From: Psettodes erumei
Taxonomy: Eukaryota; Chordata; Actinopteri; Pleuronectiformes; Psettodidae
NCBI GenBank assembly: GCA_016785225.1
Contig: JAFBJZ010000601.1
Location: 1,364,001-1,428,000, forward strand
Direction of reading: 5' to 3'
Length of the DNA stretch: 64,000 nt
Made by a program: the position numbers and the translations under genes. Under the pieces are notes generated by a model that saw only the letters and a list, made by a program, of their open reading frames with translations, made no database searches and was not told where the DNA came from. Below are positions 23,493 to 36,231 of the stretch, one piece after another (the stretch's first letter is position 1; every line of letters starts with the position of its first letter).

Positions 23493-23524
<32 letters not shown>
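23480..23524. repeat. (CT)n microsatellite
   Basis: CT dinucleotides with one interruption (CGCTCC). It generates Leu/Ser and Arg/Glu frames that are not genes. Confidence 0.93.
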
Positions 23525-23527
<3 letters not shown>

Positions 23528-26500
23528 ATAATGAACAATAAGTGTCGCTGCTGTACCTCAGACACACACCAACATCAAGCAGAATGTCAAATGGCTGGAA
23601 GAACGGAGCGATTGACAGCAACCGGGCTCCACAAGGCATGCAGATTACTAAAAGCAAGTTCTGAATGTTCTTTTCAAACTTTCTCCACATGCCAGAGGGG
23701 AAAGTAGGAGTGTTGATCTGATGTGAAATGCTTGAAAGGGATTCTTGCAAATGCTTGCGCGTTTAGAAGGCTGGATGTGACTGTATTGTACTGTTTTCAC
23801 CTCAGCGCGAATAAGTACAGTGTGTAGGTGACCAGGGTTATCTGGATGAAAAAAAAAATAGATGCCCATTGTCCAGAAACGCCTAAAGCTTTAATAGATA
23901 TTCTGTGAATGAAAGATTAAAACAAAACATATGCAAGTGATTATGAAAGTAAAAATCAATAGATGTCAAAGAAAGTTTAGAATAAAACAGTCATGCAGAT
24001 TTAATGGTATCATATCAAAGTGGCCTATTTTGGGCCAAAAAAGGCTCCATCATTACTGGTTAATTCGTGTTTTTTAGAGAACTCAACCTCTAATATTGGA
24101 CATACATAGTATTCCAACATATGTGCTGTATGAATCTACATAGTATACTCCTATGTAAAGTGATCCTTCAATGTTGCTCCTAACCAGCAGATGGTACTAT
24201 GTTCCAACTTCCTGGGATCCAGTAATATTATGTATACACCTACAAAGAGCCAAATAAATTGATTCTTCTGTGTCGGACCCTGGCCTGATTGTACAATGTG
24301 GTTTTAATAGAAAATATAAACACAGAGAAACACACACACACACACACACACATTAAGTTTAGTAAATCACCATTTTTAAGGCAGACCAAGTGTTAAATTG
24401 TGTACATGTTAAAATAATATTGCAATGTAGGCTATGTTTTACCAAATGATTACTTCATAAGATATGATTTTGAACATATAAGGTATATGTGGTGAAAGAA
24501 TATTTTTGATGATTTTTGGTAGAGCAAAGTATCCTCAAGAGGCAGTTGGTGCAATGACACACTGTATCTACGGGGTAATTCATACAGTACAGTACATGTT
24601 AGCTTTAAGGCACAATATTGTCCTCTTCTGTGTGACTGTAGGCAACACCACTACTAGCACCTGCTTTCGAACCTACAGGCAAAGTTATTATTCTTATAGG
24701 ATTGTGCATTTATTCATACTCTTCATTAACATATGGCGTCTATAGAAGACTTTTTTACAGATTTGTTTGGTTTTTTTGTCTCTGACTGTAATTAAAACAT
24801 CTTAACTCAGTACACACTTTTAGAAAGGCAACCATTTGAACTTGTGGGATTTTTTTGTGGAATAATCCTTTAATGAAAACTAGAACAGAGCTGTTATCTC
24901 TGTCTGCGTGCGCACTGGGGAGACCAAACATCAATAATCTCATTACTCGGGTCAAATATTACAATCAGATCTGCATTTTTGATCCCTGAAAACGAAAATA
25001 CATCTGTTTTTGATGTTGTTATAGTTCTGTTGTGTTTTTTTTAATCATGGAGTCATTTTTGAGTTTATCTTAAAAATATTAACACATACGTCGGTCCTTA
25101 CACCTGCCGATGTGCGAGTCAGGAGGGCAGATGTTTGGCTCTTTTTGTGAAATCTGAAAGCCAAATGAAAATTCTCAAGATGACCTACTTCTTCCCTTCC
25201 ACATAGACACTCTATAAAGTCCATAAATTAAGGAAATTAACTGATGGGGCCCGGGGCCACTTTGTAAGCTATTTAAATCTTTAAATTTACAACATCCCTG
25301 CATACTTCATGTAATTGAACTAACTCCAGGCTTGTTTCCTTTAATGAGAAAAAACCCCTGTTTTTCCCTCCAGTTTGTACCTCTGGAAACAACAAATCTG
25401 TGCCAGAGGGGAAGATGGGAGCGCTGTGGGGCGCGCTGGGGTCTGTCTAATTAACAAGACTTCTTTCTCACACTACACCAGTGCTACTGTCATGTCACCA
25501 GTGTAACTGTTTTATTTTCAACTTAATGCTTATCATTTTGTACAAATTTAAAGCAAAAAAAGAGCTACATGGAGATAGTGTGAGTCCATAGGAATCAAAG
25601 GAAATATTATAGTATAGTATTACAGTAACAGAGACTTTATAAAGGACGCTTTAAAGTACTATAGGATCAATAAGACATCATATTTATTTATTTCTGTCGA
25701 TAATCGGCAAGTTTCCCAAATAGTGATTATATTCATGTATTTCCTGTGTACCAATAATAATTTCCTACACTGGTTGGCGCCAAATATCAAGAAACGAATA
25801 TTACGTCTCTCTCAGGATGCTGGTACAAAGTAATTACTGAGCTCAATGTTGCATCAATTATTCACAGTTATTTACCCGCAAATAAACAAACATGCAAATA
25901 AATAAATAATCGTCTCCTGGGTGTGAGCACCTGCTTGACTCTCCCTTTCCCCTTCTTTCGTTGCAAAAGTGGCGCAACACTTTAGCGCTTCATCACTCAC
26001 ATTGTGTCTCCGCACGTTGAAAAATAACAATAATCAGCCACAATCTTATTTTCCAAAAAGTCTGCAGGCTGCCTGCTTTCATTGGAGAGTGAGGAGGAGG
26101 GGGTAGGGGAGGGTGGGGGGTTGTTCTGGGCAGATATCTCCATCTAAGCCCTGCGCTATAATTGAAATGGCGCATTTGGCTGCAGGCAGGTTGTGAGGGC
26201 GCTTTCTGCAGCAGCATGCATGCATGTCCATAGACGTCATTTGATTTTAATGGCCTGCAGGAAATTTGGCGTTACAACTCCAGACATTAAGGCAAGAGAG
26301 AGAGAGGGAGAGAAGGAGAAAGCAGGGACACGGGGGGAAATCGCCGCATGAAACATATTGGTTCAAGGATATCTCTTCATTTTCAACATATTTTTCTACT
26401 GAGACTTTATCAACAAGTTACTGCGCTTTTGTTATATGTTGCCTGAGTGAAGGACTATGGCTGCCCGACTAACTTTAAACTTTGAATTTAGGCTGAAGAT

Positions 26501-26904
26501 GGAAATGGAAATGTATGCCTGATAACTGGAACTGCCTGGGGAACTATTACATCAGACAGAAATGACAATGATTCAAATCTGCATTTTGCTGCTCTAAATC
26601 TATTGAGCGACTGACAGTTGCCTGTTAGGTTTCATACACCCTCTAAATCACAACTTCACACCGTTAACACACGGTCTACTTTTGCCGAAAAAATAAGATA
26701 ACTTATTGTATCTGTGCAGCCATAATTCCGGGAACTGGGGGTATCACGTTTTCTTGCCTGAGAAAATTGCCTGGGCGAGAGAGTGGAGTTGAGCTAATTG
26801 TAGCCTAATCCCTGGCCCAGAGGCGCTTGGGCAGCCCGGAGCAAGAATTTTCTTTTTTAGCTCTGCTCTGTTATTTAGAGACGGATTATTGGCTTTCTTC
26901 TTCT
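23525..26904. other. Intergenic, upstream of KCTD15
   Basis: No gene was recognised. A (CA)n run lies at about 24330-24353. From about 25900 the sequence becomes less AT-rich with more CG, which fits the KCTD15 promoter lying between here and 27 kb. No clear TATA box was chosen. Confidence 0.4.
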
Positions 26905-27044
26905 CATAACAAACCACAGGGGCAGTTTCATTTAGGCAAAAGGCAGACAAGAAGCTGAAATACGAAGCGGGATTCCAACAAGAGCGCACATTTTTTACGC
27001 GTATCCAAATAAGAGCAGAGAAGGGGAAGGAGATCGTCTCATCT

Positions 27045-27053
27045 ATGTTCAAG
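27045..27053 (+). CDS. kctd15: KCTD15, possible upstream first coding exon (end)
   Basis: ATG TTC AAG is followed by a consensus donor GTAAGG (27054-27059). Spliced to the acceptor at 29858-29859 it reads M-F-K-E-G-R-S-M-S-R, in frame with the main protein. The exon would extend upstream as 5' UTR, with an in-frame TAA at 26907-26909. The ATG here has a poor context (T at -3), while the Met at 29872 has A at -3. Translation may start at either, giving 261 or 257 residues. Human KCTD15 likewise has extra residues before MSRLSL. Confidence 0.4.
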
Positions 27054-27888
27054 GTAAGGACGCTTCCTGTGCGCTTTGGTACAAAGAAGCTTGGTGAGGA
27101 CAGGTCGAGCCAGCCCTGTAATAGAGCCTTTAAAGCCACAGAGACTCTTTGCAAGCTGTCCATCCCGGCCACAACATATTTTTTTTAAAAAGCAGTTTTG
27201 TGTGGGATACGGAGCGAGGACTTGGCTTTTCCGTGCGGCAGTATAGGTTGGTGCTGGAGCTGGATGGTGGTGTAGTTGTGTCCGAGGGGGGCATTTGGAG
27301 AAAATATTTGAAATCTTTGGGGTTACGCCACCAGCATCAGGGACTGACTGCCGGCACGGATTTCTTCTGGACTCCCTACAATGTTTGAAACGGTATGGTG
27401 AAAATTTAACACTAATGCAATGGGGGTTTTTTACGCACAGTGCAGGTTTAGTCTGTACAGTTTTCTAAGAGAATTGTCGAACCGGCGCTGAAGAGTTAAG
27501 TGAAGTGGTTTTCCCCCTCTTTTCTCACAGACTGCACAGTTAACGCGTGTGGTTTTCATCAAACGGGTTATGAATTACACGTGTCGGGATTATGCTTTTA
27601 ATTGCACAGCAGGAATAAGACGCCATATTGAGCTTTTAGGAGAATTAAAGGCAGAGCACAGGCTTGTAGTGCTGGTGTGGACTAGGATGTTGTATCGCAT
27701 TGTTTCCTATTTAAACCCTTCACCCATCTACGGTTATTTATTTTAATTGTGGGCTATCAGAATGATCGTATGTCAAATGGGTTACGGTGTCTGCACATTA
27801 GACGGAAGAGACAACAGCGCAGCAGTTCCGAGGAGAAAGTTAATGCCTTTACAGCTGATGTGATTTTGTGGAGGAATTTATCATATAT

Positions 27889-27890
<2 letters not shown>

Positions 27891-27951
<61 letters not shown>
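27891..27951. repeat. (TG)n microsatellite
   Basis: About 30 TG units, followed by degenerate GTGTGT sequence to about 28000. Confidence 0.95.
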
Positions 27952-27954
<3 letters not shown>

Positions 27955-29308
27955 GTGTGTGTTTGAGTGTGTGCGCGCGGTTTGTGTGCGTGTGAGTGTG
28001 GGGGAGAGAGAGGTTGAATGAACTATGAACTATGTTGAAATTGTGCTTGATTCAGAGTATTTTTACCCGTTTGATTATTTTTCTATGGCCACGTATGTTG
28101 TGATTTAATTGGTTAATTGACTGGTTGGCTGAGAGAGTGAGAGAGCGAGAGAGAGAGGGAGAGAGGGGGAGCGGGCAGCGGTGGGACAATTTGCTATGTA
28201 TCCAAAACTTCTCAATCAAAGCTTTCCAAGTTTCTTTTTTCTGGTATCTGAAATGCGATCCCGTCATCCTGTAATCGTATTAAACGAACATGATCCTGCT
28301 GTGAGGCGGACACCACCCTGGAAAAAAACAAAAACAAAGCTCCAGTCTCACTTTGTGCCCAGCGGCACTTCTGTCAGAGCCGTAGGGATGATCTGGACTT
28401 TCACAAACGGTCTTCAGTTTCCCCGTCATGAGAGTAAAAACACTTAATATGTCAAAAAAGACAACGGACTGTTCGATTCTGATGATGCTGGAGGGTGAAA
28501 TGGTAGCCATATTATCGTAATCTGCTTAAAAACCAGTTCTATATGTTGTACTGTAAAGCTCAAAGTATTTTTTAAATATATTTTTTTAAAGTTTTGACGT
28601 TAACCACATCAGGAAAGGTCTGTATTTCAGCCAAGGCCTGGAGGGTAACACATGAGTAATGGTAACGTGGGGAAACTGTGACCTTTAGTCAGCGATCATT
28701 AGGAAAATATTTTTTAAATATTAAGAAGAATTAGAAAGCAATTCCTCACACAAACTGAACCACTCTGACATGTTTTGTACTCCTGCTGAGATTTGTATCT
28801 CAGCTACTTTGTCACAGTATAAAGTGATCGGGCTGTGGTTGGGTGGTTCACCTGCAGCTGTTGGCAAACAAATGATGCAAGAGTAAGTTGTATGAGAGTT
28901 AGGTGAAACGCAACCTCTGCCTGTCCAGAAGCAGCGCGGGATCAAATCGGGGCCTGTCGAAGTGAACTAAAAATATTTCCTCTAACATTGTATCAGCTGA
29001 TCAGCACTCAGCTCCGTGCTGACCTCGGAGTGCACCGGCGTGCGCCCGATAAAACTCCAGTCAACTCGCTGCCGGATCTGTGCCTCCACAGTCCAGCAAT
29101 GGTAGGCTATAGTGTGAGGTATTTATTATCATGTACAGTTATTTTAAACATTATCCGAAATAATATTGCCTGCTTAATTGTTTGGCCTGTGAATGTGGGC
29201 AGAGTGATATTTTCTTAAGTGAGCTCAGTTATGAAGTTATTCCCCATGTGCCTTTTATGTGTGGCAGCACACGTATTTGTTGTTACATGACAAGCGATCA
29301 CCTTAATC

Positions 29309-29311
<3 letters not shown>

Positions 29312-29373
<62 letters not shown>
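29312..29373. repeat. (TG)n microsatellite
   Basis: An uninterrupted run of about 31 TG units in the first KCTD15 intron. Confidence 0.95.
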
Positions 29374-29375
<2 letters not shown>

Positions 29376-29871
29376 TTAAAAGGAAAAGTTGCCACCCCCC
29401 ACCCTCCCTCCCCGCCGTGTTTTCCCTGCTCTCAGATCAGTGGTTGGTGTGTCTGGGCGCATCACGTCTAACACATAAGGCGACCTTTAATTAGAATATT
29501 GCAGCAGCAGTTTGTTTTATTCCCCTGGAGGCTGACACCTAGCATTCCTCCCTCTGTCTCTCCTCCTCCTCCTCTCTCTCTCCTTCTTCTATCTGTCTAT
29601 CTCGTTCTATCTCTCTCTCAGTCTGGTTTTCTAATAAGCATCCTCCTATCCTCGCCTCCGGTGCTGCATGAAAAGATGCAAACATACTTAATTAGAGCGG
29701 TGGCAATAATTCCCAGGCTAAATATGCGACCGGACAGACATGGAAGTGATCTGATACCATTCAGAAAGGATACTATCTGCTTCCTTGTGTAGGATCACTG
29801 TGTTGATTTTCCCCCTCTTTACCTTTATTCCCATGGCTTTTCTGTACACTTGCTTTCAGGAGGGAAGAAGC

Positions 29872-30035
29872 ATGTCACGGCTGTCTCTGACCCGGTCCCC
29901 GGTCTCTCCTCTGGCCGCTCAGGGGATCCCTTTGCCGGCTCAGTTGACCAAGGCAAACGCCCCGGTGCACATCGACGTCGGTGGGCACATGTACACCAGC
30001 AGTCTGGCGACCCTCACCAAGTATCCAGACTCCAG
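29872..30035 (+). CDS. kctd15: KCTD15, BTB/POZ protein, main first coding exon (residues 1-55)
   Basis: KCTD15 is a BTB-domain protein known to repress neural crest formation by binding AP-2 (TFAP2A) and to dampen Wnt signalling. This exon follows an AG at 29858-29859 and ends at the donor GTAAGA. It encodes [20 protein letters not shown], then [20 protein letters not shown] and [12 protein letters not shown]. Residues from about 29 begin the BTB (T1-type) domain. MSRLSL, SPLAAQ and PDSR separate it from KCTD1 (MSRPLI, SPLNNQ, PESR). The four exons add up to 774 nt, or 257 residues and a stop, with consistent phases. The start is the Met conserved with KCTD1; see the alternative exon at 27045. 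Human KCTD15 has about 26 extra N-terminal residues. The upstream same-strand neighbour CHST8 is also its neighbour in mammals. Confidence 0.96.
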
Positions 30036-32103
30036 GTAAGACACGTTCCTGCTCGTCACACATCTGGAGATATTTTGTTCATTCATTTCCTTTATCGCAG
30101 CTATTTATCGGAAGGAAGTGGATATTTTATTTAGGAGTGAAAGGACTCACATCTTGCTTTTGTTTTAAATGTGAAACAATCATGGGTTATATATTTGATC
30201 CTACCTCATAATGGGGAACTTTTCCTACTTAAATCGTAGGAAAGTCGATTTAAATTAGCTTTAATCAGTTTATATCTCTCTTTAATAGCTTAATATCGCA
30301 TTTCATTACATCATTTGACTTGTGTTTGTCTAACTGGATTTATGCTGTTAACAAGTCATTTAGATGACTTGCATTAAGAAAACTTCCATGGTAACAGTTG
30401 CTCTCAAAAGCTATTATAATATATTTTCATATCATGTGGGAACATTTCTCTTGCCTTCATTAATTCCTCTAGTAGCATTAAAATGATGAATTTGATTGTT
30501 TCTGTTTGTTTTACTCGTGATTATTTTTAATTGTCTCATTAACACCTCCAAGGCTTTTATTTTTATCTGCTTCCGCATATTAGCTGCATTTGAAAATTCA
30601 GCTGCTGCCAAGCTCTCAACTTCAGTTGCTTTCACATGTTTTATTGCTGATTTCAATGGCACTGATTGTGTGAATTTACCCACCAAACACACACGCACAG
30701 TTCTCTGTGCACTACACCTTCTTTCACAGCCTCCACCCCACCCCCCAAGTCAGTATATCAGGGTGCTGTTAGGAATCCTTGGGAAAAACAGTGACGTACA
30801 TGTCCGGATCCCTGTCATCAAAGCTGATAGGGGTCAGCTTCAGATCTGATTAAATCTAGCTCTTTGGCATGTTGCATATTGGTTTCTTTGGCTATTTTAG
30901 AACCTGCAACCACCATTATCAGATCTGCTTTATAGTTTATATGTCCTCAGACACAGGGCTCATTTAAAGGTATAAGATATACAAACGTTGGATGACTTTC
31001 ATACTGTATATATTTTGTGAGGAAGCGCAATCATTATCATCGTTATCATCATTTTTTCAAACAGCCTGGAACACAGCGTATTTTGCAGTCAAACTTTCCA
31101 ACTAAAAGAATGACTTTCTATTCAATGACTATTTGTGTGGACAGTAACAGAGAGGGCTTGTGTGTTCTCAGGCATGTGAGAGAAAGCAAAAAAGGGCTTT
31201 TATTTGTGATGCACTTCCATTGTAAGATTTAGTCACGATGATTCAGATTGTGTAAGAGCTGTTGGTAATCCATCCTCCTACTTTATTCACGTTTTTAGCT
31301 CCATGCACAAAAAATGGCACCACCAGAGGTAGCTCTGAGAATACTTGTATAAAAAGTTACTGATAAAATAGTTTTCTCAACTAACGTATTATTTTTCCCC
31401 ATTTAAAACTATGTTATGTTTGAGGCCCCCTGGTTTTTCCCTGTAATGCAGCATGTCTTTCATTACATTATGCAGTCTTCGATTCCTCGTCAGCTGACAG
31501 AGTCCCATGTGGGCCAAGGTAAACACACACCAGGTTGTTAGAAAATCTGCCAAATTGGCTACAGGAAACAATCCACATAATCCCTTGGTAATAAAGTCTT
31601 GGTATTCATAGAGTCTGCTGACAGGAAATCCCTGACAACTCTCATTTTATTCCTGGCTATAACATGTCATGAGAAAAAGAAAGCTCATCCCAGACGAGGC
31701 TTTATGATTGTTGTTGTTTTTAAGATGCTTTATGTGTGATATTTGGTTTATCCAGTGGCCACAAGGCAAAAGTTATTAATTTACAGGATGTTTCTGTCAA
31801 TTGAGTGCTGTTTTTTGGATCTGGTCATTAGCTGGTAGGAAATATTCTCTTGCTTTTAACCACTTTTGAACACCCCAGATTGTTGTTAAATTTCTTTTTA
31901 ATTTTCTTTTGGCATTTTGTTTGCTATTGTGTTTCTTTATTTTTACACTCTGATGCAGCTTTACACTTTACAAAGAAGTTATTGATAGGGGGACATACGC
32001 AGGGCACCATGCAAATGGAGAACAGAGTCATGTCAGAGCACCCAAACAGTGTTTTCACAGTGAGAGTAAAGACCGGATACCAATGTGAATGTTGGTTGAA
32101 GTG

Positions 32104-32141
<38 letters not shown>

Positions 32142-32158
32142 TACACACACACACACAC
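32104..32158. repeat. (CT)n(CA)n compound microsatellite
   Basis: CT units give way to CA units, with one ATA interruption. Frames across it are artefacts. Confidence 0.93.
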
Positions 32159-35100
32159 TCACTGCTCCTCTCTCTCTCTTCCAGCCTTCTCAGTGTACAG
32201 CTGGCCTCAGGGTTCCACTTTCCACTGGAGCCAGTGGAAGGAGGGGCCCTTTTGTGTGAATTAGGATAATGGCTGACAGCAGAAAGCAAAACAATTACAC
32301 GGGCACAGGCCATATACGCTGCGCAATGGCTATGTCCGGTTCGAGCTGTGCTCGTTGGCTAAACTGAAAATGTGATGACTAAAAGAGCCGGGTTAAAGAG
32401 TTTAAAGTTGATGATTGCTTTTAATAGATTGGCCCCTAAATAATGCAACGTGCCAAGAGAAAGTTAGTCTAGTAACTAATGTGTGGTTATTCATCTTCTT
32501 TTATGAGGGCCATATTAAGGGACATAGGTCATGAAACATTGATGCACACTCTGTGTGACTCTCAGAGAGGACAGTCTCAGTAGTCACTTGAACAGAAGCT
32601 GAGGAAATTAGGGGAAATGTTCCAGAGACAAGGAAACTATTTTGTAAGGACCACTGGACATTTTTCTTTTTGAAGACGAGTCCTCTGTGTCCAGACCATA
32701 AATCTGTACTGACTTTGTGTTCTTTTAGTGGTCTTCAATGCGCAATAGCTGACTTCTCTGTAAGCTGAAATTACTATAATGACAAAGAATGTCACATTTT
32801 CCACTTTATATACATTACAGAAAGCACAGTTTTGTTTCCTTTTATTTTTATGTCTTTATGTTTTTATGTATGTCATTGTTAAGCCTATTAGTAACTCTAA
32901 GCATGCCTGCAAGTAACTTATTGCTTAAAAAAACTTATTTTAAAGCGGCTGTATGGTGCTAGCACATGGTCATGATCTAAAAGAAAATTAGCTGTTTGAG
33001 AAGACATTTAATTTTAATCACTTAAAATTAAATAATTATGGGAATTAATTAATACAGTTAAGTCATGTAGCTCCAAAAATAGCAGGCAATTTTTTTTTTT
33101 TTTATGGAATGCATATGACTGTTAGCAACACATATTGTGAGTATGAGAGTGTAGGGCAACATCACCCTACACAATGAAATATATTAATGTAGAAACACTT
33201 TTATTGCTGATTTTGTATTGAAATGGGAAAAGGTATTATTAAACAGGATCTTGATCTCATCTCAATATTTATGATCATATATTTTCTCTATAAATCTTAA
33301 CATTAATGAAAATTAAATTTTAAATTCCTGTTTTGGAAATGTTTGTCACACAGAGCTTGTATGTAGAACCATCATCTTATTGGGTTATTTTGATGTTGCT
33401 CTGAGCAGGACTCAGGGACAGAAAAGCAATCTTGTTTTGAACTCCCCCTTTTGACTCATACAACTCAACTCAGAAGCCAGTGTAGGCAGCCTTTGGTGTC
33501 GGGTAGGACACGCTCACCAAGATCCCTCGGTGTGTTTTGTTTCACTTTGTAGGAAGCTGCTGGGTGTCTTGCGTCCATTAGGTGTCCATTAGTGTTACAG
33601 TTTCCAGATAGCATCTGTTTTAGCAGACTCAGTGATACCTGCTCTGAGTCCTCCTCCTCTGGCAGCTCTCAGCCGCTGGCCGGCTGTAGCTACTGCAGCG
33701 AGGATCCTGCCAGATATTGCCCACCTACTGCCCTGCTGCCTGCCCTCACTTGGCATTGCTGGGGTGAGAGATCTGAGCTGTTCCTGTCCTTGATAACCTC
33801 CTACACCCACCACCTCCCTCCACCCCCCTGACTCTTTGTTTTTCTTTCTCTTTAGTTCTGTCATAGCTTTGTTATCCCACTCGTTCTATCTCTTTCTGTC
33901 TTCGTTTTGTTTCTTTCTCTGTCTGTTTCACTTTCCCATTTTACTAATTTTTTCTCTATTTTTTCTCCTCTGATTTCTCTGTGTAGTTACCCCTGTCTTT
34001 CCCTCTCTTGTTTCTCTCTGTCAGTCCCCTTGTCTTTTGGTGTATCTGTTTGTGCATTTTCCGTCTTAATTTCTCTATGCATCCCCTCCCTTTTCTCTCT
34101 CTGTACCTGTTAAAAACAACCCCCCTTCAATTCAGGGATTAAACAGAAAGGGAAAAATTGAGGAGACTAACAGAGAAAGAGAGAGAGAGTGAAGGGAGTA
34201 GAGGAGAGGGAAAGAAAAAGAAAAACAGGCAGCATTTTAATTGCTTTTTAAAAAAGTGGAGATGAAAAACAGAGTTAGCCCGGAGGGGTATGGTGAAATT
34301 CTAGCTGGAAGAATTGCAAGACCATATGAGAAAGGAACACCTCAGGCAAAACAGGGAGATGAGTATTGGTTTTTTATAAAGCATTTTGCATCGATTTCCA
34401 GAGAGAAAGCGAGTAAGGCAGAGGGATGGAGACAGAGAGAGAGAAAAAGAGAGAGAGAAAGAAAGAGAGAGTGAAAGAGAAAAAGGATGGCAGGAGGGGA
34501 GAGCAGGAGGGAGAACCATCTTTGCTCTGCTTCTTCACACAGTCAAGTCAAGAAAATGAAACAGGGTGAATTTGATGTGATAGCTCCAGTGTGTTGTGCC
34601 GACACATCGGGGTCAGGCGGTACCTGATACAACTGTTAAACACAAACTCACACACTTTTAGAAAGTAGAAAATTGTAATTGAAAATATTCAGTCAAATGG
34701 GTGCGTGAGTGAAGCCAGCCCTGCTGTTTGCTCGTTGACATTCCCCCTGCGTTCCACTGTCTGAGTTGACATTGAGTTTGACGATGCCAGTGCTGGGGCA
34801 GTGCTCGGTGTATGTGTGTGTCGGATGGCCTATTGCAAATAGATTTAACAATTTTCTATCTCATAAAACTTTGTCAGCCAATCTAGAAGCTGTTACTGTG
34901 ATTAAGGAGCTGATTACATGCAAAATGATGATAATAACAGGAACATAGCACCCTGCCAAGAGCTGTTTCTGAGAAAGAAATGTGCAGTGAAACTGTTAAC
35001 CAACACGGTGTGATGAAAGTTTAAAGATAACAGCAATTTCCACTCTTTGCCTTGATGAGCCCCTGTAGCCACCTCTAACTAAGACCTTAATCTTGCAGTA

Positions 35101-36000
35101 CACTAGTGGAAGGGGTTAACCCAGGGATGCCAGGCAGCAACAAGTGTCTTACTGTTACACTGATGCCTTGCCAATATTTGGTGTGGGCTTAAAAGCATAC
35201 ATCTAATGACTGTTTAAGTTAATTGTGTTTCTTAATAGGTGGAAAAAAAATGTTGATGTTATATTAAGTAATGCCCTGTCATTATCTCAGTTATTGAAGA
35301 ATAACTTATTTTCTCTTATAGATGTTTGTCTGTCTTTGCTTTGCCTTTAAAAATGAACAAGGCAAAGACCAACAAGTTGATTTTATTTTAGGTAAAGTGG
35401 TCTAATTTCACCAAATAATGCATCTGAGATTAGGATTTGTTATGGATTTTATGGATTGCTAGATTGCATATAAACTCTCAAGTTTAAGTTCAATTTAAAG
35501 AAAACTGTAATTATATGGACAATTTTTTAGTCATGTTGTGTCCCATACAAATAAAACAAGGAGCATGCGGTCACTATCATTACAAACTGAAATGTTGTAT
35601 CAAATACAGACAGTTGGGGTAGTGTTGTACAAATTACTCATATAGACAAATTCAAAATGTAAATGCAAAATATCTATTTCCAGATGTCCTCTTTCCATTA
35701 GTATGGGCCCTCCACCACTCCCTACCTCTCTTTCATTTCCAGCCCTCTGACAGATGGAATAATAGAGCTGTAATGCTACATTCATGCCATTAATTTCTGT
35801 AAGTACAAGCAGCAAGCGTGTGTGTTGTTGTAATCTTCCCGCAGAAGGGACGCTTCAAACAAGTCTGGAATGGAGGAACTGTGCCTTAAGCCCCTTGTTT
35901 CAACCTGGGATGCTAATGCATTTCAAGCTTAGTGCTAATAAAATTGAAAAATAAATGGAGGGTAATTGTTTCATGCATTTGAAGGGAACTGGCTCATTCC

Positions 36001-36003
<3 letters not shown>

Positions 36004-36031
<28 letters not shown>
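36004..36031. repeat. (GT)n microsatellite next to the exon 2 acceptor
   Basis: About 14 GT units, followed by a second short GTGTGT run at 36060-36071, only some 15-80 bases before the splice acceptor at 36085-36086. Confidence 0.93.
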
Positions 36032-36086
36032 CTGTGGCCTGCCTGAATATGTGCGCATTTGTGTGTGTGTGTATTTCAATTTTCAG

Positions 36087-36231
36087 AATCAGTCGTCTGT
36101 TCAATGGCACCGAGCCCATCGTGTTGGACAGCTTGAAGCAGCACTACTTCATAGATCGGGATGGCGAGATCTTCCGCTACATTCTCAGTTTCCTCAGGAC
36201 CAGCAAATTGCTCCTTCCAGATGACTTCAAG
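36087..36231 (+). CDS. kctd15: KCTD15 coding exon 2 (residues 55-103)
   Basis: The exon completes the split Arg codon (AG|A) and reads ISRLFNGTEPIVLDSLKQHY, then FIDRDGEIFRYILSFLRTSK and LLLPDDFK. This is the core of the BTB domain. ISRLFNGT and GEIFRYILSF agree with KCTD15, whereas KCTD1 has IGRLFDGT and GQMFRYILNF as I recall. The exon is bounded by TTTTCAG and AAG|GTATAT and is 145 nt long, ending in phase 0. Confidence 0.97.

Larger units (their letters stand above)
27054..29859 (+). other. KCTD15 first intron
   Basis: Bounded by GTAAGG at 27054 and AG at 29858-29859. It contains (TG)n tracts at 27891-27951 and 29312-29373 and CG-rich stretches near 28.3-29.1 kb. No other gene is seen. 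Confidence 0.5.
30036..36086 (+). other. KCTD15 intron between coding exons 1 and 2
   Basis: A 6.05-kb intron (GT 30036-30037, AG 36085-36086) in phase 2. It holds a (CT)n(CA)n tract at 32104-32158, C+T- and G+A-rich stretches at 33.85-34.5 kb, and a (GT)n run just before exon 2. No nested gene is seen. Confidence 0.6.
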
